DNA of 64,000 nt from Gammaproteobacteria bacterium (GTDB taxonomy: Bacteria; Pseudomonadota; Gammaproteobacteria; Eutrophobiales; Eutrophobiaceae): assembly GCA_028819495.1 (NCBI GenBank), contig JAPPLI010000191.1, forward strand, positions 41,316 to 105,315. The letters are read 5' to 3'. Below, one piece after another: positions 1-8,085 of the stretch. The translations under genes and the position numbers were made by a program. The notes under the pieces are model-generated. The model was given only the letters and a program-made list of their open reading frames with translations, ran no database searches and was not told the origin of the DNA. How positions within the stretch are numbered: the first letter of the stretch is position 1; the number at the start of each line of letters is the position of its first letter.

Positions 1-249
1 GGGGAGGATAAAATCCTTCTGAACGACGGTTTACTATTCTACTGGGATGTGACTGCCGTGGGGGAGCTTGAAATAGTACAAAATGAAGCAGACTATAGTA
101 GAGCCACCCTCACTGCGAGCAACCTGAGTGAAGCTCAGGTGAACATTCACTTCCACTACCATGAGGACTTGCTGCTCGTTGTCAATATCGAACCGGTCGT
201 TGGCACAATCGTGCTGGAGCTACCCGATGATATGTATGGGTATATCTGA
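1..249 (+). CDS. 3' end of a hypothetical protein (cut by window edge)
   Basis: The frame is open from base 1 to the TGA at 247-249, so this is probably the C-terminal 82 residues of a longer gene. An internal GTG at 49 could also serve as a start. The peptide is acidic and beta-rich in appearance (alternating hydrophobic residues such as NIHFHYHEDLLLVVNI). I recognise no family. It overlaps, on the opposite strand, the tail of a recognisable SPFH-protein remnant, so at least one of the two is not a functional gene. Confidence 0.3.
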   Translation, partial: GEDKILLNDGLLFYWDVTAVGELEIVQNEADYSRATLTASNLSEAQVNIHFHYHEDLLLVVNIEPVVGTIVLELPDDMYGYI

Positions 250-299
250 TAGACAGGCTGGCTGTCACCGCTCCCCTTGCCTGTCAGTTTGGCCGATGT

Positions 300-428
300 C
301 AGAAAATCCACCGGGATGGGAAAGGCGATGATGGAGCTTTTCTCCCTGGCGGTCTCGGCCAAGGTTTGCAGGTAGCGCAACTGCATGCTGTTGTTGTTCC
401 GGCCCAGCACTGTGGCGACTTCCAGCAG
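300..428 (-). pseudogene. C-terminal remnant of an SPFH/band-7 (stomatin-like) protein
   Basis: Read on the minus strand, this stretch gives VATVLGRNNNSMQLRYLQTL followed by AETAREKSSIIAFPIPVDFL. The MQLRYLQTL...I.FPIPVDFL pattern is typical of the C-terminal end of stomatin/slipin-type SPFH membrane-scaffold proteins. The band-7 domain that should precede it is absent, and I see no start codon or membrane anchor upstream. The frame runs on past the usual family end to about 156, antisense to the partial plus-strand ORF. I infer a truncated, non-functional relic. Confidence 0.5.
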
Positions 429-446
429 TTTCCCAGGGGTCTTCGG

Positions 447-627
447 ATATAGGGTCAGACCGGTGTGGCCTGACAGAACCTATTGGGTGGAGGGATGGGG
501 TCAGACCAACTCAACTGATTGTTTTCTCGACTTCGGCGGTATATTTCTCTAACCCATTGATTTTATTGAAGACGAGTTTGGTTGTAGGCACTACAAATGC
601 CTGGTTTTCAAGGGGGGACGGACAGTC
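447..627. other. Intergenic stretch between SPFH and transposase remnants
   Basis: I see no convincing gene here. It contains GGGTCAGACC-like words (about 454 and 500) that resemble, but do not match, the GGGGTCAGAG palindrome arms found elsewhere in the window. Confidence 0.4.
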
Positions 628-990
628 TTATTCGATTTCGTAAGGCGTCATCGTGCGGGTCAGTCCCATCACCCGTTAGAGTGTTCTGGCGACCTCGCTC
701 ATCGTCGAGGGAATGGCATAACGCCGTTTTGTCCGTTGATGCTGTAAGGCGCTGTGCTGGACATGCACCAGGGCATTTCGTATCACCTCCGGGGAGAGGG
801 GCTTGGCTTGCAGGGCCACCCGGTAGCTCAGGTGTCGGACACACAGCAGGGTCATGAAGGCGAGGGCGATATGCGCCCGGATACGGGCCGGGGTCCAATG
901 GTATATCGGACGCACTTTCAGGTCGTGTTTGGTCACCCGGAAGGTATCTTCCACCTGCAGTATGAGAGGCGACGGACGGTTGGGACGCAA
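628..990 (-). pseudogene. DDE transposase C-terminal remnant (IS4/IS1634-like)
   Basis: The minus-strand frame ending at 676 encodes VEDTFRVTKHDLKVRPIYHW followed by TPARIRAHIALAFMTLLCVRHLSYRV. This is the classic C-terminal core of IS4-superfamily (IS1634-like) transposases, with the catalytic Glu region and the following helix. A TAA at 676-678 interrupts the frame, and the same frame then continues RVMGLTRTMTPYEIE to a second stop at 628-630, which fits the normal end of such proteins. A stop codon also lies directly upstream at 991-993. With two in-frame stops and no N-terminal DDE portion in frame, this is a dead insertion-sequence relic. Confidence 0.6.
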
Positions 991-1564
991 CTACCTGAAA
1001 GGCTCTATGGGTGGTCAGATGAATTGCTGCGCAGCTGTGCCGACCACGATCTGCTCCTGATCTTGAACAAGATCGGATTTTTCTTAAAAAAGCAGAGCGT
1101 CGTCTATATCCCGCTCCGTGTGGTCTGTCAGTACTGCTGATGGCTGCGTAGACGACTTGAAACGGGGTTTTTCAGTGTCGGCTACTTCGGATGTCATATT
1201 CGTACCACACGTCTTTGCTGCTCATACAGTCGCAGATTTTCTGTTGTACCGTCTGAATTTTGTGTCGATGCAGGACTCTTGACCGGTCCCACTGCCACTT
1301 GCGGTCGTAGTCGTTGCAGTGTTGCGCACACGCGGGTAACGATGTGGGTGTGGACTTGGACAAGGTCTGGATCGGGGCGTGTGGTCAGGATGCGGCGAGC
1401 AAGGTGCGTCTGATCGGGAAGTAAAAGCCTGCTTTGGTTTTTCGCTTGACGCCAATGCTGGAATTCAAGCATTACCGCTGATTGAACTGGCCATTTCAGG
1501 AAGGGAGGGATTCGCTGCTTATGCTAAACTGTCATTAAGGTAGCTTTTCGGGAGACTCCCCATT
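991..1564. other. Decayed non-coding stretch between transposase relic and ATPase gene
   Basis: Only short, mutually inconsistent frames are present. Some minus-strand fragments around 1172-1472 may be eroded upstream parts of the transposase, but I cannot align them by eye. The last 15 bases before the next gene carry a GGGAG ribosome-binding sequence (1550-1554). Confidence 0.4.
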
Positions 1565-2482
1565 TTGAAACCGATGCGGCGCGACTACGACAATACTGAT
1601 TATTGCCGGCGTCTGCATGCCCTGTTCAAGCCCGGCAACGGCGTCAGTCCCCCGGTGCTGGCCGGCAGGGACGACGAGTTGGACACGTTAAGCAAGCGCC
1701 TGGATTTACTTGTCTGTCGCGACGAGATTGCTTCGGACGTCGTGCTGTATGGCCCGCGCGGCAACGGCAAGACCGTGCTGCTGCGTGAGGTTGAGCGTCT
1801 CGCCGAGCGCGCCGGGGCGGATACCCTTACCTTGCGTCCTACCCAGGTGCCGAGCGCGCTGGATCTGGCAAAACAGTTGCTGTACAACGACCATGACGCC
1901 CTGGGCGACCTGCTTGGCCGGCTCACCCCGGACGCCACTGCGCAGGCGCTGGCCAGGCCGCTGGCGGACAAGGGCGTGGAGTTTGACCCCGATGCGCTTG
2001 GCGCCGTAGTCGAGGACTGTCAGGGCTACCCGTATGTTACCCAGGTCTGGGGGCAGGCCCTGTGCGAGACGCTGGTCGAGCGTCGGGCACCCCGGATCAG
2101 TCTCGATATCGTGGAGCGGGCCAGGCCCGGGGTTGACCGGGAGCGGGAGGATTACTACCAGGACCGCTATACCGAAATGGAGAATAATGACCTGTTGGCC
2201 GCGGCCATGGTCGTGGGCGATGTTTACGCCCGCGCCAACGAGCGGGTTGATAGCCAGACCTTGCGGGCCGCCCTGGTGGCGGCCGGCGCGGCGTCGGCTG
2301 AATCGGTCGCCAAAGCGCAGGTCAGACAGTTGGCTACGCTGGGTTATCTCTGGCGGCAGCCGCCCGGAGTGGACTGGGAGCCTGGCATTCCCAGCCTGAT
2401 GCGCTACGTTAATGAAAAAACAGCCCGGTTTGCGCCTGACGGCGAGGCAGGGTCCGCGCCGCCCTCGGGCATGAGTCCGTAG
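1565..2482 (+). CDS. AAA/ORC-like ATPase, internally deleted (no Walker B)
   Basis: This encodes a 305-residue P-loop protein of the family annotated simply as ATP-binding protein (ORC1/Cdc6-like AAA). The N-terminus LFKPGNGVSPPVLAGRDDEL is the family signature, and the Walker A loop GPRGNGKT lies at residues 63-70. After about residue 118 the protein jumps straight to LTPDATAQALARPL and GYPYVTQVWGQAL, the lid/sensor-2 region. No hydrophobic-hhhhDE Walker B or sensor-1 segment can be found between them, so a block of the core domain appears missing. A TTG start at 1565 has GGGAG 10 bases upstream; ATG at 1574 is an alternative. It may still be expressed, but ATP hydrolysis is doubtful. An inverted fragment of a paralogue lies at 3419-3643. 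Confidence 0.6.
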   Translation: MKPMRRDYDNTDYCRRLHALFKPGNGVSPPVLAGRDDELDTLSKRLDLLVCRDEIASDVVLYGPRGNGKTVLLREVERLAERAGADTLTLRPTQVPSALDLAKQLLYNDHDALGDLLGRLTPDATAQALARPLADKGVEFDPDALGAVVEDCQGYPYVTQVWGQALCETLVERRAPRISLDIVERARPGVDREREDYYQDRYTEMENNDLLAAAMVVGDVYARANERVDSQTLRAALVAAGAASAESVAKAQVRQLATLGYLWRQPPGVDWEPGIPSLMRYVNEKTARFAPDGEAGSAPPSGMSP

Positions 2483-2503
2483 CGCAATGATGGGAACGCT
2501 TAA

Positions 2504-2683
2504 AGCGGACCTGCAACGGCGGATGGCAGTGCCCGGACGAGTGAGGACTGCAGCCGGCGCGTGATTCGGGGCGGTTCCTGGAACGATCACTCGTGGTTCC
2601 TGCGTTCCGCCAGCCGGGGCAGAAACGCGCTGTCATTCCGCAGCTACGGCGGCATCGGCTTCCGCCTGGCCCATGACGAGTAA
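2504..2683 (+). pseudogene. C-terminal remnant of a formylglycine-generating-enzyme (SUMF1)-type domain
   Basis: The frame between stops at 2501 and 2681 encodes DGSARTSEDCSRRVIRGGSW, then NDHSWFLRSASRGRN and IGFRLAHDE before TAA. RV.RGGSW...LRSA.R.R....R...IGFRL is the hallmark end of the FGE-sulfatase/SUMF1 domain found in formylglycine-generating enzymes and related C-type-lectin-fold proteins. The stop at 2501-2503 and the lack of a start or upstream domain show that only about the last 60 residues survive. It follows the truncated ATPase by about 20 bases, as if two broken genes had been joined by a deletion. Confidence 0.65.
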
Positions 2684-2775
2684 AACAAAGGCGCTATATC
2701 GGGAGCACGCACATGACTCTCTACCGGGGTCCCCTTTTGACTTTTTCTTCTCTCCCTCATCTGCCCGGTCAGACA

Positions 2776-3316
2776 TCAGAGAGTTAATTTGTCGGCACCA
2801 TTTTCCGCACTACCGGGCATTGCAACAAGCGTTACGATGTCCCATGTGCTCGGCACGCCGAACCGCAACGGCAGAATGCTGGTTCCCACGCCCGGAGTTA
2901 CATAAAGCGTTCTGTCTGAGTCCCGGTACAGCCCGCAGGTTGCTTCTCTCGGAGCAGTTGTCGGCATCCAAAATGCTCCCACGAACAGAAACATCCCCAA
3001 ACACTTCTGCTACCGCCAAGCGTAATTGGTCTACGTGTCTGGAGCTATGCGCATAATCGCCGACGAGCGCTATCATGTCGGGACCCTCTGCTATCACCGC
3101 ATCGAACAGGCGTCGTAGAGCATCCAGGTCCATGACGCCATGACCTACGTGCAGGTCGCCGAGAACTGCTACGCGCAGGGGCAATCCCCCACTGGAACCC
3201 TCAGACTGAACGGGCAGGTCAACTCGGGTCATGGAAAACTGCAGGTCAGCCGACGCCCGGACGACCAGGATAACTGCCAGCGCCAACACTAAACCAATGA
3301 TGAAGGGAGGTTTCAT
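2776..3316 (-). pseudogene. Metallophosphoesterase pseudogene (frameshift plus internal deletion)
   Basis: From an ATG at 3314-3316 the minus strand encodes a hydrophobic N-terminal anchor (PPFIIGLVLALAVILVV), then LRVAVLGDLHVGHG and DMIALVGDY. These are the D-x-H and GD metal-binding motifs of YkuE/YaeI-type membrane metallophosphoesterases. Near 2989-2940 this frame loses similarity. A different minus frame (about 2937 to 2776) carries the family's C-terminus, GLYRDSD followed by LYVTPGVGTSILPLRFG. The central GNHD and GHTHGG motifs that complete the active site are missing. The gene has therefore suffered both a large internal deletion and a frame change and cannot make an active enzyme. 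Confidence 0.7.
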
Positions 3317-3418
3317 TGCGCTTCGTACCCTGCAGGACCCGCGTTGAAATAGACCCCACCAGAAGCCGCCAGGCAAAAATCTATAGCGTAGCAGGATCAG
3401 CTACCAACCCATGCTCAT

Positions 3419-3643
3419 TCAGTGTCGTCTGCAACATCTCCCGCCGTTGCCGCGCGGGCCGAACAGGACCGCATCCCTGGACGGCGCATCGTCGGCGCGC
3501 AGGCTGTCGAGAAACAACGTCAGTTTGCCCAGTTCAGTCTCGCGCCCGGCCAGCAGAGGCGGCGCGACACCCTGGCCGGGTTTGAATAACCGCGGCAGTC
3601 GGCCCCAATCCGGCTTGTCAGGATTGTGTCCCCTGTCGTTCAT
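3419..3643 (-). pseudogene. N-terminal fragment of a second ORC-like ATPase
   Basis: The 74-residue frame begins at ATG 3641-3643 and contains LPRLFKPGQGVAPPLLAGRE, closely matching LHALFKPGNGVSPPVLAGRD of the ATPase at 1565. It reaches the Walker A region as FGPRGNGG, where the conserved Lys-Thr is lost, then runs into RCCRRH and a stop. Everything after the P-loop is absent. It lies in inverted orientation to its paralogue, 0.94 kb away, with the metallophosphoesterase pseudogene between them. This is a clear gene relic. Confidence 0.7.
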
Positions 3644-3668
3644 GGAGCTGGATAAATTGGCTGTCTGT

Positions 3669-4763
3669 TCAGTTGGCTGGGGTTGTGGTTACCGCCGCGG
3701 TTTCTGCTGCAATGTCTGCAAGCCGGTCCTGCGCCAGGCTGGCTGCCGTCGTCCCCGGGTATTGCTGAATTATTTCGTCCAGTTGCCGTCTGGCCGCTTC
3801 AACCTGGCCCAGTTCATGCTGACAGAACGCGGCCTTGAGTGTTGCCTGGGCCAGTTTAGGGCTTTCGGGATAACGTTGAACCAGCGTACCGTATTCAACC
3901 AGCGCCTGGCCGAAGCGACTGTTCACGTAATACGCCTCGGCCAACCAGAACTGGGCGTTACCGGCATACTCAGTGCCCGGATAACGCATCAGGAATTCGC
4001 GGAATGCCTTAATCGCAGGGTCGTACAGGGACTGCTTCAACAGGTTGAAAGCGTGCCTGTATGCAGCCTCGATAAGCACCGGATCCACTGCAGCCGGCGC
4101 TTCGGCGACAACTTCCCCGGGCGTTCCTGACGCCGCCAAGTCCTGACCCGGCGTTTCGGCGCCAATCTGATCGGGCGTTTCAGGCAACGCCGCCTGCTGC
4201 GCCGGGGCAGATGCCGGTGGCGCCGGTTCGGGAACCTGTTCCGCTGCCTGATCCGGGGGGGCGGTGAGGGGAACGATATCTTCCTCCGCGCTTCCGGGCG
4301 GCGGTTCCTGGCCGACCTGGTCGACCAGTTCCAGGGTCAACGGCGTTTCGGCCTGCTGCCCGGCTGTTACTTCGGTCCCTTCAAACGGAGACAGGGTTTG
4401 CAGCGGCGGCTCGCCTTCACCGGCCAGCTCTCCCGTTGCGGCGGTCAGCGGGTTTTCCAGGCGCTGTAAGCGCCTGTCTATGTCCGTATACAGGTCCCGC
4501 TGCCGCTTTTTCAATTGCTCAAGCACATGGTTCTGTACTTCCATTTCCCCGCTCAGGCGATTGATTTCTACCTCCAGGGACTGAATCTGCTGCACCATCT
4601 CCAGCAAACCCTGGTTGGAAAGCGCGCTTTCAATACGTTCGAGGCGTTCCGCAATCGTTACCCCAGTGTCGGCAGCCTCCTGGGCGTTCACTACGGCAAC
4701 CCCCGCTTGTGCGGCGATCAGCAGGGTAAGCGCAAGTCCGGATTTCCGACCGTCAGCCCACAT
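3669..4763 (-). CDS. cpoB: CpoB (YbgF), Tol-Pal-associated cell-division coordinator
   Basis: CpoB is a periplasmic protein that links TolA/Tol-Pal-driven outer-membrane constriction to septal peptidoglycan synthesis in E. coli. The 364-residue product has a signal peptide (about 1-28, ending AQAGVAVVNAQ), then a heptad-rich trimerising coiled coil (about 33-100, e.g. RLERIESALSNQGLLEMVQQ). A long Pro/Ala/Glu/Gln-rich linker follows (about 110-230), and the C-terminus has three TPR-type repeats starting about 235 (YRHAFNLLKQSLYDPAIKAF, FWLAEAYYVNSRFGQALVEY). It is the last gene of the tol-pal operon, 11 bases after pal. The linker is unusually long and repetitive (GTPGE, APPASAPAQQ). Confidence 0.93.
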   Translation of the reverse strand: MWADGRKSGLALTLLIAAQAGVAVVNAQEAADTGVTIAERLERIESALSNQGLLEMVQQIQSLEVEINRLSGEMEVQNHVLEQLKKRQRDLYTDIDRRLQRLENPLTAATGELAGEGEPPLQTLSPFEGTEVTAGQQAETPLTLELVDQVGQEPPPGSAEEDIVPLTAPPDQAAEQVPEPAPPASAPAQQAALPETPDQIGAETPGQDLAASGTPGEVVAEAPAAVDPVLIEAAYRHAFNLLKQSLYDPAIKAFREFLMRYPGTEYAGNAQFWLAEAYYVNSRFGQALVEYGTLVQRYPESPKLAQATLKAAFCQHELGQVEAARRQLDEIIQQYPGTTAASLAQDRLADIAAETAAVTTTPAN

Positions 4764-4774
4764 CGGTTATCGGC

Positions 4775-5326
4775 TCAATAGACGAACTCCACGCGCCTGT
4801 TCAGACTCCAGGCCTGTTCATCATGACCGGGGTCCGCAGGCCGTTCCTCACCGTAGCTCACGGTCCTGACCTGGTCCGGCGAGGCGCCCAGCACGACCAG
4901 TTGTTGCTTGACCGCCAGCGCGCGCCGTTCGCCCAGGGCTAGGTTGTATTCACGCGACCCGCGTTCATCGGCATGTCCTTCCAGGGTGGTGACCACGCCC
5001 GGGTTGGCCTGGAGAAATCCGGCATGGGCCTGGATAATCTCCTCGAACTGCGCCAGTACGGTACTGCTGTCATAGTCAAAATAAATAATGCGTACGGACA
5101 ACAGGCTTTCCGGGTTGTCCAGTTCCGTCTCGTCGGTAGCCTGCTCGCTTTCCGTGCCGAAGGCCTGCGCCTCGCTACCGGCTTTCCCATCGCCGCTGCC
5201 GTCATCCGTCATATCCGCGCTGCCGGTCCTGTCTTCAACATCGGCGCCCTGCTCCTGTTCAGGCGTCGTGGTACAGGCCGTGACAAACAGGCCCAGAAAA
5301 AGTAACAGCAGAAATTTTCTAATCAT
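4775..5326 (-). CDS. pal: Pal, peptidoglycan-associated outer-membrane lipoprotein
   Basis: Pal anchors the outer membrane to peptidoglycan and binds TolB. The 183-residue precursor has a lipoprotein signal with lipobox LFVTAC (Cys18). An acidic, low-complexity linker (about 20-75, rich in D, E, G, S) is followed by an OmpA-like domain from about 78 to the end. The peptidoglycan-binding signature TLEGHADERGSREYNLALGE is visible. The acidic spacer is longer than in E. coli Pal. It sits between tolB (126 bases upstream, with a palindrome in the gap) and cpoB. Confidence 0.95.
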   Translation of the reverse strand: MIRKFLLLLFLGLFVTACTTTPEQEQGADVEDRTGSADMTDDGSGDGKAGSEAQAFGTESEQATDETELDNPESLLSVRIIYFDYDSSTVLAQFEEIIQAHAGFLQANPGVVTTLEGHADERGSREYNLALGERRALAVKQQLVVLGASPDQVRTVSYGEERPADPGHDEQAWSLNRRVEFVY

Positions 5327-5389
5327 TATCGTTCTCCGGTTATAAGACTAGGATAGCATTCATTACACCGCAGTTCCCGCTAAATTCCG

Positions 5390-5431
5390 GGGGTCAGAGC
5401 AAAAATTCTTCGAATTTCTTACTCTGACCCC
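5390..5431. repeat. GGGGTCAGAG palindrome, copy 1 (tolB-pal gap)
   Basis: This is an imperfect palindrome with arms GGGGTCAGAG and CTCTGACCCC around an AT-rich centre. The left flank TTCCCGCTAAATTCC (from about 5374) and the right flank CACCTGTCTG are shared with the copies at 8795 and 30634. It may fold into a stem-loop in the tolB-pal transcript. Confidence 0.85.
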
Positions 5432-5452
5432 ACCTGTCTGCATGCTTCATAT

Positions 5453-6757
5453 TCAGTCGGACCGGAATGGGCCCCATGCCGGTTCCCGCACCTCGCCGTC
5501 CTGCAAGGCCAGGCGCTGGCGCACTTTGCCGTCCGCGGAGACCGCGGCCAGTTCGGAACCGTAACGGCCGTTGGTGGCGTAGATGATCATGCTGCCGTTA
5601 GGTGAGAAACTGGGGGATTCATCCAGCCGGTTATTGGTCAGGACACTCAGGCTGCCGTTCCCTGTGTCGAGATAGGCAATCCGGTATGCGCCGTTACTGC
5701 CGTACACCATGGTGATGCCGGCGCCGTCAGGGGAATGGCGCGGCCGCGCGAAATAAGATCCGTCAAAGGTGAGGCGCCGGGGGGCGCCGCCCTGCAGGCC
5801 GACCTCGTAGATCTGCGGGGTCCCGCCGCGGTCGGAAGTAAATACGAGTCTGCTGCCGTCCGGCGACCAGTTCGGTTCCGTGTCAATGGCGCGGTGCCGG
5901 GTGATTCGCTGCAGTGAATTGCCGGCCAGGTGCAGCACGTAGATTTCCGGATTGCCGTCTTTGGACAGGGTCATGGCCAACCGGCCGCCGTCGGGGGAAA
6001 ACGCCGGCGCGCTGTTTATGCCCTCATGGGCAGCCACCTCTTCCCTCCGGCCGGTACGAACATCCTGTATGAACACCGAGGAACTGTCTCCTTCGAAGGA
6101 AACATAGGCGAGGCGCTTGCCGTCCGGCGACCAGGCCGGCGACATCAGCGCCTGGTCGGATTTGAGCAGTTCCCGCGGGTTGAAGCCGTCGGCATCGGCG
6201 ATTTTCAGGCTGTAGCGTTCCTCCCCGGCCGCATTCTGTTTCACCGTCACGTAGGCAATCCGCGTATCGAATGCGCCGCGCACACCAGTCAACTTTTCGA
6301 ATATGAGGTCGCTGATACGGTGCGCTTTACGGCGCAGCTGTTGGCGTGTAGCCATGATGCGAAAGCCGGTGAGTTGCGATCTCTTGTAGACGTCAAGCAA
6401 CCTGAATTCGATTTCAAATTCTCCCTCCCCAGTCTGTTTCAGGTTGCCGATGACGATATTTTCCATGCGCAGTAATTGCCAGTCGCTGAAATTGACGTGC
6501 CCGAATTCCACCGGACGTTGCGGCATCTCGTTCTCATCCATGGTAGCGAAGCGGCCGCTTTTTTCCAGGTTGTTGGCAATCGTCGTATGCAGGTCAATCG
6601 GCTGCTCGCCGGGAACCCCGTTCCAGTCGAACGGTATAACGGCGATGGGCAGCGTATTCTCGACGCCGGTATCGATAATAATTTCCAGTTCGCCCTGGGC
6701 ATGGGCACGAGGCGCGGCCGACAGCAACAGGATCAACAGGCAGCAAATATATCTCAC
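5453..6757 (-). CDS. tolB: TolB, periplasmic beta-propeller of the Tol-Pal system
   Basis: TolB cycles between Pal at the outer membrane and TolA/TolQR at the inner membrane during constriction and lipid homeostasis. The 434-residue precursor has a signal peptide ending APRAHA-Q (about residue 20). An N-terminal alpha/beta domain (to about 165, starting LEIIIDTGVENTLPIAVIPF) precedes a six-bladed WD40-like propeller with repeated SPDG motifs (SPAWSPDGKRLAYVSF, APAFSPDGGRLAMTLS, EPNWSPDGSRLVFTSD). The length is normal for the family. Its start lies 4 bases after the tolA stop. Confidence 0.96.
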   Translation of the reverse strand: MRYICCLLILLLSAAPRAHAQGELEIIIDTGVENTLPIAVIPFDWNGVPGEQPIDLHTTIANNLEKSGRFATMDENEMPQRPVEFGHVNFSDWQLLRMENIVIGNLKQTGEGEFEIEFRLLDVYKRSQLTGFRIMATRQQLRRKAHRISDLIFEKLTGVRGAFDTRIAYVTVKQNAAGEERYSLKIADADGFNPRELLKSDQALMSPAWSPDGKRLAYVSFEGDSSSVFIQDVRTGRREEVAAHEGINSAPAFSPDGGRLAMTLSKDGNPEIYVLHLAGNSLQRITRHRAIDTEPNWSPDGSRLVFTSDRGGTPQIYEVGLQGGAPRRLTFDGSYFARPRHSPDGAGITMVYGSNGAYRIAYLDTGNGSLSVLTNNRLDESPSFSPNGSMIIYATNGRYGSELAAVSADGKVRQRLALQDGEVREPAWGPFRSD

Positions 6758-6761
6758 GTCA

Positions 6762-7646
6762 TCAGTCCTCGGGTCTGAATATCAGATTGAATTTTCTGAG
6801 GCCCAGTCGGTCGAGTGTGTCCGCGTCCGCCGGTAACGGCAACGGAGAGGCCTTGTCCACCGCTGTGACTGCCCTCCGGTCAAACACCTCATTGCCGCTG
6901 GTTTTATGCACAGTCACGCTGACCACCACACCTCCTGGCACGGTTTGTACCGATAATACGCATTCCAGTCCTTTAGGCAAGCCGGTTTTGTTAAAGTTGC
7001 GGGTGACTTTCTGATAAATCGCCGAAGTAATCTTCTGCTTGGTTATATTATCCTGCGCCTGCTGTTCCCGGGCGAGTTGTTTGCGTTTTGCCTCTGCTTC
7101 TGCCTGTTTCCTCTTTTCCTCTTCCTGCCTTTTCCGTTCCGCCTCAGCCTTGCGCTTTTCCTCTTCCAGGCGCGCCTGTTCTGCCTGGGCTTTACGGTTC
7201 TCTTCCTCAATGCTTTTCAATTCCGCTGCTGCCTTGAGCTTTTCCTGTTTAATTCGATCGCGTTCCGCGGCTATCCTGCGTTCTTCCTCCTTGCGCTTCT
7301 TCTCGGCCTCGCTCTTGCGTTTCTCCTCCTCCTTGCGTTTCCGTTCCGCGGCCTGTTTCTTCCTTTCCTCCTCTTTTCGTCTCTTCTCCACCGCGCTGGC
7401 CTGTTCTTCCAGGTCTTTCAGCTTCTTTTCCATGGCCCGCTGCTTTTCCTGTTCCAGTTCCCTGAGCCGTTGCAGTTCCTGCTCCACCGCCTGGTCGTCG
7501 ACCGTCACCGCCTCAACGATGTTTTCCGCGGGTTTGGGTTTGAAAACGGGCGTGCGCGGGGCATCAAAATTAACGACCAGCGCCGTGATCACCACGGCGT
7601 GCAGCGCAAGGGAATACAGGAGCGAACGAAGCGTCAGGAACCCCAT
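6762..7646 (-). CDS. tolA: TolA, inner-membrane-anchored envelope-spanning protein
   Basis: TolA spans the periplasm and couples TolQR proton-motive-force energy to Pal/TolB. This 294-residue protein has one N-terminal membrane anchor (about 8-26, LLYSLALHAVVITALVVNF). A long charged helix rich in Lys/Glu/Arg (about 60-205, repeated KRKEEE and EEEKRK units) leads to a compact C-terminal domain (about 205-294). That domain contains the ...GLPKGLECVLSVQTVPGGVVV pattern of TolA domain III. The start lies 6 bases after the tolR stop. The low-complexity helix makes the antisense strand open too, but that shadow frame is not a gene. Confidence 0.93.
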   Translation of the reverse strand: MGFLTLRSLLYSLALHAVVITALVVNFDAPRTPVFKPKPAENIVEAVTVDDQAVEQELQRLRELEQEKQRAMEKKLKDLEEQASAVEKRRKEEERKKQAAERKRKEEEKRKSEAEKKRKEEERRIAAERDRIKQEKLKAAAELKSIEEENRKAQAEQARLEEEKRKAEAERKRQEEEKRKQAEAEAKRKQLAREQQAQDNITKQKITSAIYQKVTRNFNKTGLPKGLECVLSVQTVPGGVVVSVTVHKTSGNEVFDRRAVTAVDKASPLPLPADADTLDRLGLRKFNLIFRPED

Positions 7647-7652
7647 GGCGCA

Positions 7653-8075
7653 TCACTGCTCAGGCGGTTCGGTGATCAGGCCGATGCCTTTCACGCCGGC
7701 GCCCTGCAGCAGGGCCATGGCCTGCACCACCCGCCCGTAATTGACGTCAGTATCCCCTTTTACCAGCACCGGGAGCTTGGGACGGTATTTCACCAATGCG
7801 CTTACCCTGTTGACCAGCACCTCGGGGGAGACCGGCTGATCCTGGTTCTCGCCGTAATTGATGAAAAAGTTCCCGGCCGCATCCACGCTGACGATCACGG
7901 GATCGCTGTCGCTGGCCGGCAACGGTTCCGATGGGACCTGCGGCAGATCGATCTTTACTCCCTGGCTGAGCAGCGGCGCGGTGATCATGAATATGATCAG
8001 CAACACCAGCATCACGTCGATGTAGGGAACGACGTTAATCTCGGACATGGGACGTTTTCGGATTCGGTGCCGCAT
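7653..8075 (-). CDS. tolR: TolR, proton-channel partner of TolQ
   Basis: TolR is an ExbD/TolR-family protein that forms the proton-conducting motor with TolQ. The 140-residue product has a short cytoplasmic head, then one membrane helix with the conserved proton-carrying aspartate (YIDVMLVLLIIFM, Asp20). The periplasmic peptidoglycan-binding domain ends in the family's KGDTDVNYGRVVQAMALLQ segment. It is 10 bases downstream of tolQ. The 140-residue length is typical. Confidence 0.95.
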   Translation of the reverse strand: MRHRIRKRPMSEINVVPYIDVMLVLLIIFMITAPLLSQGVKIDLPQVPSEPLPASDSDPVIVSVDAAGNFFINYGENQDQPVSPEVLVNRVSALVKYRPKLPVLVKGDTDVNYGRVVQAMALLQGAGVKGIGLITEPPEQ

Positions 8076-8085
8076 AATATCCGCT

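Noticed and set aside
2673..3056. 127-codon plus-strand frame
   Set aside because: It overlaps the recognisable metallophosphoesterase relic on the other strand and has no family features.
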